Source: Acidimicrobiales bacterium
GTDB taxonomy: Bacteria; Actinomycetota; Acidimicrobiia; Acidimicrobiales; SHLQ01
Assembly (NCBI GenBank): GCA_020629635.1
Contig: JAHDCX010000013.1
Span: forward strand, 85,009-149,008
Direction of reading: 5' to 3'
DNA: 64,000 bases
The position numbers and the translations under genes were made by a program. How positions within the stretch are numbered: position 1 is the stretch's first letter; every line of letters begins with the position of its first letter. Shown one piece after another: positions 14,209-23,111 of this stretch. The notes under the pieces were generated by a model that did no database searches, had not been told where the DNA came from, and saw only the letters and a program-made list of their open reading frames with translations.

Positions 14209-15594
14209 ATGGAACACTTCGACCTGCTGATCATCGGGACGGGTTCGGGCAACTCGATCCTCGGCCCTCAACACGAACACCTCAAGGTGGCCTTGGTCGA
14301 ACGAGACGCCTTCGGCGGCACCTGCCTGAATCGGGGATGCATCCCGTCCAAAATGTTCGTCTACCCGGCAGAGCTCGCCGAACTCGCCGCCCACGTCGGG
14401 CCGCGTCTCGGCGTCGACACGACCATGCAGGGGGTCGACTGGCCGGGCATCCGAGATCGCGTGTTCGGGCGCATCGACCCGATCGCCGAAGGCGGCGAAC
14501 GATGGCGAACGGGCGATGAGCAGCCACACGTCACCGTCTTTAAGGGCTCCGGACGCTTCACGGGCGACAAGACCCTGACCATCGATCTGCTCGACGGGAG
14601 CAAGACCACGATCACGGCGGAGACGATCATCCTCGCCGCCGGCGCCAGAGTCGCTGTGCCCGATGCGATCGCCAGCTCCGGCACCCCGTTCCACACCTCG
14701 GACACGATCATGCGGGTCGACTCGATCCCCGACCGCCTCGTCGTGATCGGCGGCGGCTACATCGGCGCCGAGCTCGGCAACGTGTTCGGCTCGTTCGGTT
14801 CGGACGTCACGATTCTCACGAGAGGCAAGACACTCCTCACACGAGAAGACCCCGACATCAGCGAGCGTTTCACCGCCGCGTACGCAAACAAGTACACGAT
14901 CACCACCGGCGTCTCTGCGATCAACCGCTACCGCGCCGAAGGCGACGAATACGTCCTCGACGTGACCACCGACGACGGCCCGGCAACGGTGCGGGCCGAC
15001 GCAGTGCTCGTTGCCGTCGGACGCATCCCGAACGGAGACGAGCTGAACGTCGAAGCCACGGGAGTTGCGCTCGATGAGCGCGGCTACGTCATCACCGACG
15101 AATACCTCCGCACCGGCGCCGAGGGGATCTGGGCGCTCGGCGACATCACCAACCCCGCACAGCTCAAACACACCGCAAACGCCGAAGCCCGAATCGTTGC
15201 TCACAACCTCGACAACCCTGACGCGCTCCGCGCAGTCGATCGCTCGATCACCCCGCACGCAGTCTTCGGCCACCCTCAGGTCGCCGCCGTCGGACTGACC
15301 GAGGCGCAAGCCATCGAGGCAGGCCACGACGTCGTCGCGACCGTGCGCTCCTATGGCGACGCCGCGTACGGCTGGGCGATGGAAGACACGTCGAGCGTCG
15401 TGAAGCTCGTCGCCGACAACACGACGCGTCAGCTGCTCGGCGCCCACATCGTCGGCCCGCAGGCGTCAACCCTGATCCAACAACTGATTCAGGGCATGAC
15501 GTTCGGGCAGACCGTGGACGAGATGGCCCGCGACCAGCTGTACATCCATCCGGCCCTCACCGAGGTCGTCGAACAGGCGCTGCTCGAGCTCTGA
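14209..15594 (+). CDS. mtr: mycothione reductase
   Basis: A 461-residue flavoprotein disulfide reductase. The N-terminal FAD loop is LLIIGTGSGNSIL and the redox-active pair is in GGTCLNRGCIPSKMFVY. The NAD(P) motif is VVIGGGYIGAELGNVF. The spacing and the blocks RVFGRIDPIA, HTSDTIMRVD, DVVATVRSYGDAAYGWAMEDTS (quoted in parts) and QLYIHPALTEVVEQALL agree closely with mycobacterial mycothione reductase rather than lipoamide or glutathione reductase. It reduces mycothiol disulfide with NADPH to keep the cytosolic thiol pool reduced. It places the organism among mycothiol-using actinobacteria. It may be co-transcribed with the dehydrogenase before it. Confidence 0.9.
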   Translation: MEHFDLLIIGTGSGNSILGPQHEHLKVALVERDAFGGTCLNRGCIPSKMFVYPAELAELAAHVGPRLGVDTTMQGVDWPGIRDRVFGRIDPIAEGGERWRTGDEQPHVTVFKGSGRFTGDKTLTIDLLDGSKTTITAETIILAAGARVAVPDAIASSGTPFHTSDTIMRVDSIPDRLVVIGGGYIGAELGNVFGSFGSDVTILTRGKTLLTREDPDISERFTAAYANKYTITTGVSAINRYRAEGDEYVLDVTTDDGPATVRADAVLVAVGRIPNGDELNVEATGVALDERGYVITDEYLRTGAEGIWALGDITNPAQLKHTANAEARIVAHNLDNPDALRAVDRSITPHAVFGHPQVAAVGLTEAQAIEAGHDVVATVRSYGDAAYGWAMEDTSSVVKLVADNTTRQLLGAHIVGPQASTLIQQLIQGMTFGQTVDEMARDQLYIHPALTEVVEQALLEL

Positions 15595-15595
15595 A

Positions 15596-16216
15596 ATGAC
15601 GATCGCCGCCCTCATCTTGGCCGGTGGGAACGGCGCGCGTTTCGGGGCCGCCAAACAGTTCGAACGACTCGACGGCGAACGACTGATCGATCGAGTCGTC
15701 AACGTCGCCCGCGACGCCTGCGACGACATCACCCTGGTGCTGCCCGCGGGCATCGCGTGGGATGGACCCGACGTGGACCGACTCGTTGTTGGCGGAGCGA
15801 CACACGCCGATTCGACCCGTCGTGGAGCCGTGGCGATCCCCGCCCACGACGACCTGCTCATTTGGGGGCCGAGCCATCCGCTCGCCCAGGGGTCGTTGAT
15901 CCACGAACTGCGTCGTGTCCGCGCCGCACACGACGCCGACGCCGCGGTACCGGTGCGACCAATCGTCGACGTTGTCGCGGCGATCGATGACGGAACGTTC
16001 GCCATCGAACCGACCAAAGGGACCCATACGGTCCAATATCCCTACGTCGTACGACGGTCGACGTTTCAGCGCGGGCTCGAAACCGCCGATGCGTTTCGAG
16101 AAGAGCTCGAGGTCATCGAGGCAGCTGGCGGCTCAGTCGTCACGATTGAGGGACCAGCGACCAACATTCACATCACGACGCCCGCCGATCTCACGATCGC
16201 CGAGCGACTTTGCTGA
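15596..16216 (+). CDS. IspD-like cytidylyltransferase, divergent
   Basis: A 206-residue protein that opens with LILAGGNGARFGAAKQF, the nucleotide-binding loop of the IspD/TarI type, and has GGATHADSTRRGAVAI (compare the ER-SV-nGL block of IspD) and a C-terminal GPATNIHITTPADLTIAE that matches the family's end. The usual HDAARP block is replaced by GPSHPLAQ and the TPQ block by QYPY. It is therefore probably a cytidylyltransferase-fold protein, but whether it makes CDP-methylerythritol is doubtful. It starts one base after the mtr stop codon, so it belongs to that operon. Confidence 0.65.
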   Translation: MTIAALILAGGNGARFGAAKQFERLDGERLIDRVVNVARDACDDITLVLPAGIAWDGPDVDRLVVGGATHADSTRRGAVAIPAHDDLLIWGPSHPLAQGSLIHELRRVRAAHDADAAVPVRPIVDVVAAIDDGTFAIEPTKGTHTVQYPYVVRRSTFQRGLETADAFREELEVIEAAGGSVVTIEGPATNIHITTPADLTIAERLC

Positions 16217-16368
16217 TCCTCCACCGTCAGCTCGGATCGCCTCGTACTCCCGTCGAGGCGGCCGCGAATCGGCCAAAAGTCCTATTCGAGGCCGGGTGAA
16301 ACGACCGACATCCCAATGGACGGCCGCGTAGGCACGCGGGCACGACCGATTAGTGGGATCAACCGAAC

Positions 16369-19032
16369 ATGGCAGGAACGAAACTTCGCGGGAAGGCGAG
16401 CAATCCCGCAGCGCCGCTCGTCAAAGCGGGATCATCAATTCGTCGACGCATTCAGAACCGCGTCGTTCCGCTCGTCCTCATTCCGATGCTTCTCCTTGCC
16501 GGGGCGACGGTCGCGGCGGTTCTCTTCTTCGAACGACAAACGACTGCCGCCGTGGACGACACCGAGTCGCTGCTCACCGAACAGGTGGTCGAGGGTGCGG
16601 TCACCCGAACGTCCGCGCGTGGCTCGCGAGAGGTCGGCGAGTGGGTGGACGGTTGGATCCAGACGGCGGAGGCCCTCGGTCAGCGCTCCGACGTCCGACT
16701 TCGAATCGCGGACGCAGCTGCCTCACTCCGCGAGGCGGGAGTCACTGAAGAGACTCCACGCCAGCAGGCGCTCGACACCATCGGCAACCGCCTCTACGCG
16801 AGTACAGGTGCGCTTGTCGCGATCCAGGGAACGGTCGCAGAAGACGACGTCATTCCAGAGATCACCTTCATCTCTCGGGACGGCTATCGGCTCGGCTCGA
16901 CCAAACGCGAGAGTGCGATCGACTACAGCAACGAGATCTGGTTCAACGACGCCATGGAGAACGGCGTGCATGTGCGTTCCTTCGTCATCGAGGGCGAGAT
17001 CCCGGCGTCGCTCGAGGTCACCGTCCGTCCGAGCAGCTCGTCGGTTGGCGAGGTCGGTGCGATTCGGATGCTCATTCCGCTCACCCCGCTTCTCGACATC
17101 GTCGACGACCTGTCCTTCGACGACGACGTCAACGTCGTGCTCATCGACCGAGAGAGTTCCGTGCTCCTCGCCGACACAGTGAACGACAACAGCGAAGAGT
17201 TTCTCTACAACATGGCGACCTTGGCCGGTGGCCGATCGGGCGCCAACCTCGAGCTCTTGCAGGAAGGCACGTTCACGGATGCGCTGAACCTCACCAGCGC
17301 ACGACCGATCGAAACGAGCGTCGGACCCGCCCAGGTCAACTGGCTCATCCAGACTCAGCAGCCGATCGAACGTGCAACGCAGTCGCTCGAGACCATCCGT
17401 GACGTGCAGGACGAGCTCTCCGAGAGTCGCCGGCTCTTCGTGTTCGCCATCGGCGGCCTGCTCCTCCTGTCGCTCATCGTCGCATTGCTCGCCATCCGGG
17501 CGCTCGCGAATCGCATCACCGCCCCGCTCCAGCAACTGTCCTCTCAAGCCCGCCACGCCGCCGACGAGGGCATTCCCTCGGTCGTCGAAGCGGCGCAGTC
17601 CTCTGCAGATGTCCTTCCGGAGCTCGATCCCTTCGAGGTGGAGAGCAACGACGAGATCGCGCTGCTGGCGGACTCGCTGAACACGATGCAGGACGCGGCG
17701 ACCGACCTCGCTGCCGGTCAGGTGCGACTTCGTCGACAGAATGTCGCCCGGACCTTCGTGTCGCTCGGTCGACGGAACCAGAACCTGCTAAACCGCCAGC
17801 TCGAATTCATCGACGAACTCGAGGAACAGGAGTCTGACCCGGAGACCCTCGAGAACCTGTTCAGGCTCGACCACCTCGCGACACGCATGCGACGCAATGC
17901 AGAGAACCTCCTCGTGCTCGCCGGTGAGCAGACGCCACGTAAATGGTCTCGACCGATTGCCGTGCGAGACGTGGTTCGAGCCGCAGCGTCGGAGATCGCC
18001 GATTACACGCGAGTGCAGCTCGGCGACATCGAGCCAGCAACCGTGTCCGGCAACGTCGCCACTGACCTCTCTCACCTCTTGGCCGAGCTACTCGAGAACG
18101 CCGGTAACTTCTCGCCCCCGTCGACGAACATCGAGGTGCTCGGCCAAAAGACCGCAACGCACTACCGCATGGCCATTGTCGACCAGGGCATCGGTCTCGA
18201 CACCGAAGCGCTCGAGCAGGCGAACGACCGTCTCCAGAACCCGGTGGACTTCGCCGACGCCCCGTCGGCGTATCTCGGCCTGTTCGTGGTCGGCCATCTG
18301 TCCCGAGAACTCGGCATCACCGTCCGGTTGGCCAACGCCGACCCGACCGGTGAAGGGCGCCGAAGCGGCACCATCGCGTTCGTCGACATGCCCGTCGGCC
18401 TCCTCACCGACGCCGAGGCGACACCGGTCGAAGCAGGCAGCCGTCGCGCCGTCACCGACGCCGCCCGTGTTGAGCAGCGCTCATCTGCTCCCGCACCGAC
18501 ACCTGCACCAGAGACTGCCCCGGCCGCCGCATCGGCGCCGACCGTTCCGCCCACTCCCGTGCAAGCCCCACCGTCGACGGAAACCACCGCGGCGGGCTTC
18601 CCCAAGCGCGCCCGACGTGGCGAAGAGGCTCCCGTTGCTCCGGCCGAGCCCGCTCCAGCTCCGACGCCAGCAGCCGAGCTCACGACGGCTGGATTCCCAA
18701 AGCGGCGCTCGAGCAACGCACCATCGCCGACATCGGTGAGCCCAGCGCCGGCCCCGGCGCCGACACCGCCGTCCGATCACGGCGGCGCCGCTCCACGGAG
18801 GGACGCTGCCGACGTCTCGTCCTCGCTCCGTAGCTTCCGTGAAGCGGTGGCGCGCGGACGTGCCGAGGCCGAGCAAGAAGGCGCGACAGGCGCCCTGCAC
18901 GCCATCCAGCCTCCGCAGACCGCCGCCCCCGCTCCCGAGCCCGCACCGGCCTCAACTCCGCTCCAACCCCCGCCGATCACTCCGGCACCCGAAACCCCGA
19001 TCACCGCTGACACTCCTGGAGGCACCCAATGA
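16369..19032 (+). CDS. cvnA: conservon sensor kinase-like protein CvnA
   Basis: An 887-residue membrane protein. A first helix (about 31-55), a large extracytoplasmic sensor region, a second helix (about 356-376), HAMP, then a histidine-kinase-like part: LDHLATRMRRNAENLL in the dimerisation helix, N-box LLAELLENAGNFSPPS near 569, G1 box VDQGIGLDTE and G2 box YLGLFVVGHLSRELG near 633. From about 690 the tail is Ala/Pro-rich and disordered, with the motif TAGFPKR or AAGFPKR present twice. In Streptomyces, conservons couple such a kinase-like receptor to a small GTPase. Upstream (16217-16368) are two weak hairpins and no clear promoter. ATGA overlap with cvnB. Confidence 0.88.
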   Translation: MAGTKLRGKASNPAAPLVKAGSSIRRRIQNRVVPLVLIPMLLLAGATVAAVLFFERQTTAAVDDTESLLTEQVVEGAVTRTSARGSREVGEWVDGWIQTAEALGQRSDVRLRIADAAASLREAGVTEETPRQQALDTIGNRLYASTGALVAIQGTVAEDDVIPEITFISRDGYRLGSTKRESAIDYSNEIWFNDAMENGVHVRSFVIEGEIPASLEVTVRPSSSSVGEVGAIRMLIPLTPLLDIVDDLSFDDDVNVVLIDRESSVLLADTVNDNSEEFLYNMATLAGGRSGANLELLQEGTFTDALNLTSARPIETSVGPAQVNWLIQTQQPIERATQSLETIRDVQDELSESRRLFVFAIGGLLLLSLIVALLAIRALANRITAPLQQLSSQARHAADEGIPSVVEAAQSSADVLPELDPFEVESNDEIALLADSLNTMQDAATDLAAGQVRLRRQNVARTFVSLGRRNQNLLNRQLEFIDELEEQESDPETLENLFRLDHLATRMRRNAENLLVLAGEQTPRKWSRPIAVRDVVRAAASEIADYTRVQLGDIEPATVSGNVATDLSHLLAELLENAGNFSPPSTNIEVLGQKTATHYRMAIVDQGIGLDTEALEQANDRLQNPVDFADAPSAYLGLFVVGHLSRELGITVRLANADPTGEGRRSGTIAFVDMPVGLLTDAEATPVEAGSRRAVTDAARVEQRSSAPAPTPAPETAPAAASAPTVPPTPVQAPPSTETTAAGFPKRARRGEEAPVAPAEPAPAPTPAAELTTAGFPKRRSSNAPSPTSVSPAPAPAPTPPSDHGGAAPRRDAADVSSSLRSFREAVARGRAEAEQEGATGALHAIQPPQTAAPAPEPAPASTPLQPPPITPAPETPITADTPGGTQ

Positions 19033-19448
19033 CCATTTCGAACGAAGCGCAGAACTTCGCCTGGCTGTTGTCCCGGTTCTCCCAGGACACCGCGGGTGTC
19101 CGAGAAGCGGTCGCGGTTTCGGCCGACGGCCTGCTGCTTGCGTCCTCCGCAGGCATCGACACCTCTGGGGTCGACCAGTTCGCCGCAATCGCTGCCGGAT
19201 TGACGAGCCTCACTCGCGGCGCAGCGGACTGCCTCGGTTGCGGCGTGGTCGATCAGGTGGTGGTCGAGATGTCCGGAGGCAACCTGTTCGTGATGTCAAT
19301 GGGACACGGCGCCTCGCTCGCAGTGCTGTGTCACCCGGGCGCCGACGTGGCGCAGGTCGCCTACGAGATGACCCTGCTGGCCGAACGCGCCGGATCCGCC
19401 CTGTCGCCTGAACTGATCAGCGAGCTGAAGAACGTCCTGACCGTCTGA
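19029..19448 (+). CDS. cvnB: roadblock/LC7-domain protein CvnB
   Basis: A 139-residue roadblock/LC7 protein: FAWLLSRFSQDTAGVREAVAV at the start (quoted in part), SADGLLLASS, DQFAAIAAGLTSLTRGA and a C-terminal amphipathic helix. In conservons and in the MglA/MglB pair, roadblock proteins bind the GTPase and act on its nucleotide cycle. It starts with ATG 19029 overlapping the cvnA stop, with GGAGG 7 bases upstream. A short cytosolic protein of normal length for the family. Confidence 0.9.
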   Translation: MTISNEAQNFAWLLSRFSQDTAGVREAVAVSADGLLLASSAGIDTSGVDQFAAIAAGLTSLTRGAADCLGCGVVDQVVVEMSGGNLFVMSMGHGASLAVLCHPGADVAQVAYEMTLLAERAGSALSPELISELKNVLTV

Positions 19449-19470
19449 ACAACCCGATTTGAGGCTTCTC

Positions 19471-19830
19471 ATGGGATTCGACGACTCCCCAGACACGATC
19501 ATCGAGGACGGGCCGATGGCTCGCCCCTATCAATTGACCGGCGGGCGAACCCGCTCGGAGGCGGGCGACCTCGCCGTCGAAGCAATGGTGAGCACCCCGG
19601 ACGGCGCGAGCGTTCCCGCCGACAATGAGCTCGCAGCGATCTTTGAGCTCTGCAACGACACCCCGAACTCGATCGCCGAGATCTCGGCCAAGCGTTCGAT
19701 CCCGCTCGGTGTCGCACGCGTCCTCGTGGCCGATCTTTGGGGCGCCGGCTATCTCGAACTGCTCGAGACCACCCGATCCGACGACATTGCAATTGTGAGG
19801 AGGTTGCTCGATGGCATCCGCAACCGCTGA
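19471..19830 (+). CDS. cvnC: DUF742 protein CvnC
   Basis: A 119-residue DUF742 protein. RPYQLTGGRTRSE is the family's N-terminal hallmark, followed by a winged-helix-like C-terminal half (CNDTPNSIAEISAKRSIPLGVARVLVADL). DUF742 proteins occur with roadblock and GTPase genes in conservons; their biochemical role is not known. ATG 19471 with GAGG 6 bases upstream is preferred over an in-frame TTG at 19459. The 3' end overlaps cvnD by 20 bases. Confidence 0.88.
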   Translation: MGFDDSPDTIIEDGPMARPYQLTGGRTRSEAGDLAVEAMVSTPDGASVPADNELAAIFELCNDTPNSIAEISAKRSIPLGVARVLVADLWGAGYLELLETTRSDDIAIVRRLLDGIRNR

Positions 19831-20476
19831 TACTCCCCGTCCCGTCTCCGCGAAGGTCGTCGTCTCCGGCGGCTTCGGAGTCGGCAAAACCACCTTCGTC
19901 GGTGCCGTCTCGGAGATCCCCCCGCTGCGCACCGAGGCGAAGATGACCTCGGCTGCCAAGGAGGTCGACGATGGCACACTCGTGCAGGACAAGACCGCCA
20001 CAACGGTCGCCATGGACTTTGGCAAGATCACCGTCGAGCAGGGACTCGTGCTCTACGTCTTCGGTACGCCCGGCCAGGACCGTTTCGGCTTCATGTGGAA
20101 TGACATCACCGAGGGAGCGCTCGGGGCGTTGATCCTCGTCGACACTCGCCGCCTCGATGAATGCTTCACCGCAATCAACTATTTCGAAGAACGCAACGTG
20201 CCCTTCGTCGTCGCGTTGAACCAGTTCGAAGGGGCACCCGCGCATCGCGAGGAGGACATCCGCGAGGCGCTGGACCTCCCGGCAGACATTCCGATTGTGC
20301 GCACCGACGCCCGGAACCAGGACACGGCGCTGAGCACGCTCGTCGAGTTGCTCACCCACATCCTTCACACGCTCTCTCAGGCCCCTCAACCCGCCCCAGA
20401 ATCCGAGGCTCCGACGGTCACCGCGGACATGCGAGCACGGGCGAGCGCCGCTCTCGCTGCCGAGCGTTCCGCCTGA
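19811..20476 (+). CDS. cvnD: MglA-like small GTPase CvnD
   Basis: A 221-residue Ras-like GTPase: P-loop [12 protein letters not shown], switch region with [11 protein letters not shown]3-like [12 protein letters not shown], and G4 replaced by ALNQFEG where NKxD is usual, as in other conservon GTPases. The C-terminus is an extra 30-residue polar helix. Conservon GTPases are thought to work downstream of CvnA with CvnB as regulator. ATG 19811 lies inside the cvnC 3' end, with GAGGAGG 8 bases before it, so the four genes are tightly coupled. Confidence 0.9.
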   Translation: MASATADTPRPVSAKVVVSGGFGVGKTTFVGAVSEIPPLRTEAKMTSAAKEVDDGTLVQDKTATTVAMDFGKITVEQGLVLYVFGTPGQDRFGFMWNDITEGALGALILVDTRRLDECFTAINYFEERNVPFVVALNQFEGAPAHREEDIREALDLPADIPIVRTDARNQDTALSTLVELLTHILHTLSQAPQPAPESEAPTVTADMRARASAALAAERSA

Positions 20477-20514
20477 GCCACATCGCCACATCCCCTCCTT
20501 CGGTCGCAGGCCGA

Positions 20515-20520
20515 TAGCCT
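20515..20520 (+). promoter_or_regulatory. candidate -10 hexamer (TAGCCT), near-leaderless
   Basis: TAGCCT ends 8 bases before the GTG at 20529 of aroC; no Shine-Dalgarno sequence is visible there. Confidence 0.38.
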
Positions 20521-20528
20521 CCGACGCC

Positions 20529-21632
20529 GTGGGCAACGTCTTCGGAGAGCAGTTTCGAATCGCCACCTGGGGGGAATCCCACGGTGGCGGCGTGGGCGTC
20601 GTGATTGACGGCTGCCCGGCGCGGACGCCCATCGACCTCGACCAAATCCAACACGAGCTGGATCGCCGGCGACCGGGACAGAGCCGGCTCGTCACCCAAC
20701 GCGACGAACACGACCGGGTGGAGATTCTTTCGGGCGTCGTCGACAGTCGAGCGAGCGGCGCACCAATCGCCATGTTGGTCAGGAACAAGGACGCCCGATC
20801 GGGCGCGTACGACCACCTGCGTGACCTCTACCGCCCGTCACACGCCGACTTCACCTACGACGCAAAGTACGGAATCCGCTCAATTGCCGGGGGCGGGCGC
20901 TCCTCGGCTCGCGAAACGATTGGCCGCGTGGCTGGCGGTGCAGTTGCCATGAGCGTCCTCAAGCACCTCAGCGAGGCGTTGACGCTCCCGGTTCCCGAGA
21001 TCGTTTCGTGGGTGGACTCGGTGATCGACATCGAGGCCGAGGTCGACGAGACCAGAGTTGCCCGCGCCGATGTCGAGTCGCATGACACTCGGTGTCCGGA
21101 TCCCGATGCTGCGGCTCGGATGACCGAAGCGATCGAAAACGCTCGCCGCGACGGTGACTCGCTTGGCGGGACGGTCCGCGCCGTCGTGCGCAACATGCCC
21201 ACTGGTTGGGGCGAACCGGTCTTCGATCGGCTCGAGGCGGACCTGGCCAAGGCGATGCTCAGCCTGCCAGCAACAAAGGGCTTCGAAATCGGTAGTGGAT
21301 TCGCCGGGAGTCGGATGACCGGACGGGCCCACAACGATCCGTTCATCCCGTCGGCCGACGGTCCAGTCACTGCGACAAATCACTCCGGCGGGGTGCAGGG
21401 CGGGATCTCGAACGGAGCCGACCTCCGCTTTCGGGTGGCCTTCAAACCAACGGCAACGATCTCCTCGCCCCAGCAGACGGTGACGACCGACGGCACGGCA
21501 ACGACGCTTGCAGCAAAGGGTCGACACGATCCGTGTGTGCTTCCTCGAGCGGTGCCGATGGTCGACGCGATGGTCGCGCTCGTCCTCGTCGACCACCAAC
21601 TCCGACAGCTCCCGAACACGCTTCTCCCCTGA
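20529..21632 (+). CDS. aroC: chorismate synthase
   Basis: A 367-residue chorismate synthase, which converts 5-enolpyruvylshikimate-3-phosphate to chorismate using reduced FMN. Visible signatures: [14 protein letters not shown] near the N-terminus, [60 protein letters not shown] and the C-terminal [17 protein letters not shown]. Length fits the family. The GTG at 20529 is chosen because [19 protein letters not shown] is the standard N-terminus. Two other shikimate-pathway genes, aroA-cmk and tyrA, are in the window but not adjacent. Confidence 0.95.
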   Translation: MGNVFGEQFRIATWGESHGGGVGVVIDGCPARTPIDLDQIQHELDRRRPGQSRLVTQRDEHDRVEILSGVVDSRASGAPIAMLVRNKDARSGAYDHLRDLYRPSHADFTYDAKYGIRSIAGGGRSSARETIGRVAGGAVAMSVLKHLSEALTLPVPEIVSWVDSVIDIEAEVDETRVARADVESHDTRCPDPDAAARMTEAIENARRDGDSLGGTVRAVVRNMPTGWGEPVFDRLEADLAKAMLSLPATKGFEIGSGFAGSRMTGRAHNDPFIPSADGPVTATNHSGGVQGGISNGADLRFRVAFKPTATISSPQQTVTTDGTATTLAAKGRHDPCVLPRAVPMVDAMVALVLVDHQLRQLPNTLLP

Positions 21633-21669
21633 CCGACGACGCTTCGGCGCCGTCCAAGCGACGCCGTGG

Positions 21670-22494
21670 TCAGTTGCCGGACGCGCTGAAGTGTTGCCAG
21701 TCCTTGGCGGACGACCAGTCGCCTCCCCATCCCCAGCCGATGTCGACAAAGGCCCGAACAACGATGTCGTCGGGATAGATGCCTCCCGTCGCTTCGACCG
21801 AGCGGTCAGCGAATGCCGCTCCTTCTGGCGGAAGAATCGTGTCGCCCTTGACGTACGGATTCACGAGCGGGTTGATGTCGATCGCTTGACCGAGCGCATG
21901 GTTCGACCAGACCCCTGGCCGCCAGGCGACCTCTCGGCAGTTGAAGGCAGAGGTGTTGTTGGCGGCCATGGATGCGTTGTCGTCGCCACCGTAGACATCG
22001 ACGATCTCCATCCGCTGGATCGGGAATCGTGCGTCGTACAACCGCCCAAAGGCGGCGGCGACGTCTTCGGCGTGCGCCGCGCTGACGACGAGCTCACCCT
22101 CTTGAATGTCCCCGTCGTAGTTCCAGTGCGGCATCGTGATCAGCGCGAGGTCCGTGAGCTCGACGGGACAGCCCGGCCGCCAGGACTGTGAGAGCCGATC
22201 GGCAAACGACGCGTCGAGACGGACGATCTGCGCTGCGAAGTCCGGCGATTGGGGCACGGTGCTCGATGTCGATGTCGTCGTACTCGATGTCGACGACGTG
22301 GACGACGTCGTGCTCGATGTCGAGGTCGTGGATGTCGAGGTCGTGGATGTCGTCGTGCTCGATGTCGATGTCGAGGTCGTCGTGCTCGATGACGTCGTGC
22401 TCGATGGCGCCGCGGCGTCAGGGGCACTGGCAATCTCGCCAGCGCACGCGACCGTCAGGATCAGCGCGACGATGCCGAGCCGATGGCGGCGCAA
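21670..22494 (-). CDS. M15-family peptidase lipoprotein with Ser/Thr linker
   Basis: A 274-residue protein from TTG 22494. The signal peptide ends in lipobox LTVAC (Cys 17). A linker of about 55 residues is almost purely Ser and Thr (about 28-82). The globular part carries the D-Ala-D-Ala carboxypeptidase-like M15 signature: SNHALGQAIDINPLVNPY supplies metal-binding His and Asp and the catalytic region, and DWQHFS the last His. Such proteins trim peptidoglycan stem peptides outside the membrane. It follows the MerR gene after 4 bases, so it is in that operon. The linker is long enough to span part of the wall. Confidence 0.85.
   Translation of the reverse strand: MRRHRLGIVALILTVACAGEIASAPDAAAPSSTTSSSTTTSTSTSSTTTSTTSTSTTSTSSTTSSTSSTSSTTTSTSSTVPQSPDFAAQIVRLDASFADRLSQSWRPGCPVELTDLALITMPHWNYDGDIQEGELVVSAAHAEDVAAAFGRLYDARFPIQRMEIVDVYGGDDNASMAANNTSAFNCREVAWRPGVWSNHALGQAIDINPLVNPYVKGDTILPPEGAAFADRSVEATGGIYPDDIVVRAFVDIGWGWGGDWSSAKDWQHFSASGN
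22255..22425 (-). repeat. low-complexity Ser/Thr-coding repeat
   Basis: Short tandem units built from TCGATG, TCGTCG and TCGACG on the plus strand encode the Ser/Thr linker of the M15 lipoprotein. All units are multiples of three, so slippage would change linker length without shifting frame. Confidence 0.85.
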
Positions 22495-22498
22495 TTGC

Positions 22499-22951
22499 TC
22501 AGATCGCTTCGGCGTTCATGGGCGCCACCCGCTGCGACGCAGGCACGAACTCCACGATGGCGGCATCGAGTTCGTCCTTGACCCCGGACAGCGGGAGCAC
22601 GTTGAGCACACCCTGGCCGTTCTGCAAGAGATCGATGATCTCCTCGCCGCTGCGGACGAGCACGGCTCGCCCATTGCTGACGACGAGATTGGCCGTCGAG
22701 ACGTTCTCTCCCAGATTGTCCTGGAGGTACTCAAAGACTTCTCGCACCTGCTCCAGGCGGATACCGGCATCCAGCAGGTTCTTCACCACCTTCAGCTCGA
22801 GTAGGTCTCGATACGAGTAGCTGCGACGCGAACCGCTGCCAGCGGCCTCGGCGAGCGAAGGTCGAATCAGGTCGGTTCGTGCCCAGTAATCGAGTTGCCG
22901 GTAGGTGATGCCGACAATCTCGGCCGCACGCTTGCCGCTGTATCCGTCCAT
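22499..22951 (-). CDS. MerR-family transcriptional regulator (Rv1828-like)
   Basis: A 150-residue protein with an N-terminal MerR winged helix: YSGKRAAEIVGITYRQLDYW, then the wing with SGSRRSYSYRDLLELKVV, and a coiled dimerisation helix. The C-terminal part (STANLVVSNGRAVLV, EEIIDLLQNGQGVLNVLPLS) resembles mycobacterial Rv1828 rather than metal- or drug-sensing MerR; no effector Cys are present. In mycobacteria this gene also lies next to gcvH, the FHA gene garA and a DUF151 gene, as here. The ATG has GGGGAGAGGACG upstream. It probably has its own promoter after the hairpin at 23087-23105. Confidence 0.85.
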   Translation of the reverse strand: MDGYSGKRAAEIVGITYRQLDYWARTDLIRPSLAEAAGSGSRRSYSYRDLLELKVVKNLLDAGIRLEQVREVFEYLQDNLGENVSTANLVVSNGRAVLVRSGEEIIDLLQNGQGVLNVLPLSGVKDELDAAIVEFVPASQRVAPMNAEAI

Positions 22952-23086
22952 GTTTTCGTCCTCTCCCCACGGACGACCGAGTTGCTCGACCGGTCCCGCG
23001 CCTCGTTGCGAACCTCTTCGATGGAATTACGCAGGTGAAAGCTTAGGAAAGGCGCGATGCCGGGTCAACGACCCTCCGCGCGATCA

Positions 23087-23105
23087 CTCGCGCGTTGCGC
23101 GCGAG
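23087..23105 (-). terminator. GC-rich hairpin after the DUF151 gene
   Basis: CTCGCGCG-TTG-CGCGCGAG forms an 8-bp stem with a 3-base loop, starting 6 bases after the DUF151 stop on the minus strand. There is no U-tract, so it may be one of the tail-less terminators common in GC-rich actinobacteria, or just an mRNA-end structure. Confidence 0.4.
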
Positions 23106-23111
23106 ACAGAC

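Noticed and set aside
16217..16368. A riboswitch or strong terminator between the IspD-like gene and cvnA
   Set aside because: Only two weak stems (GCCTCG/CGAGGC and GGCCG/CGGCC) are seen, with no recognised aptamer core and no U-tract.
22255..22425. Repeated short units resembling a CRISPR array or satellite
   Set aside because: There are no uniform repeats with unique spacers; the units encode a Ser/Thr linker in a real gene.
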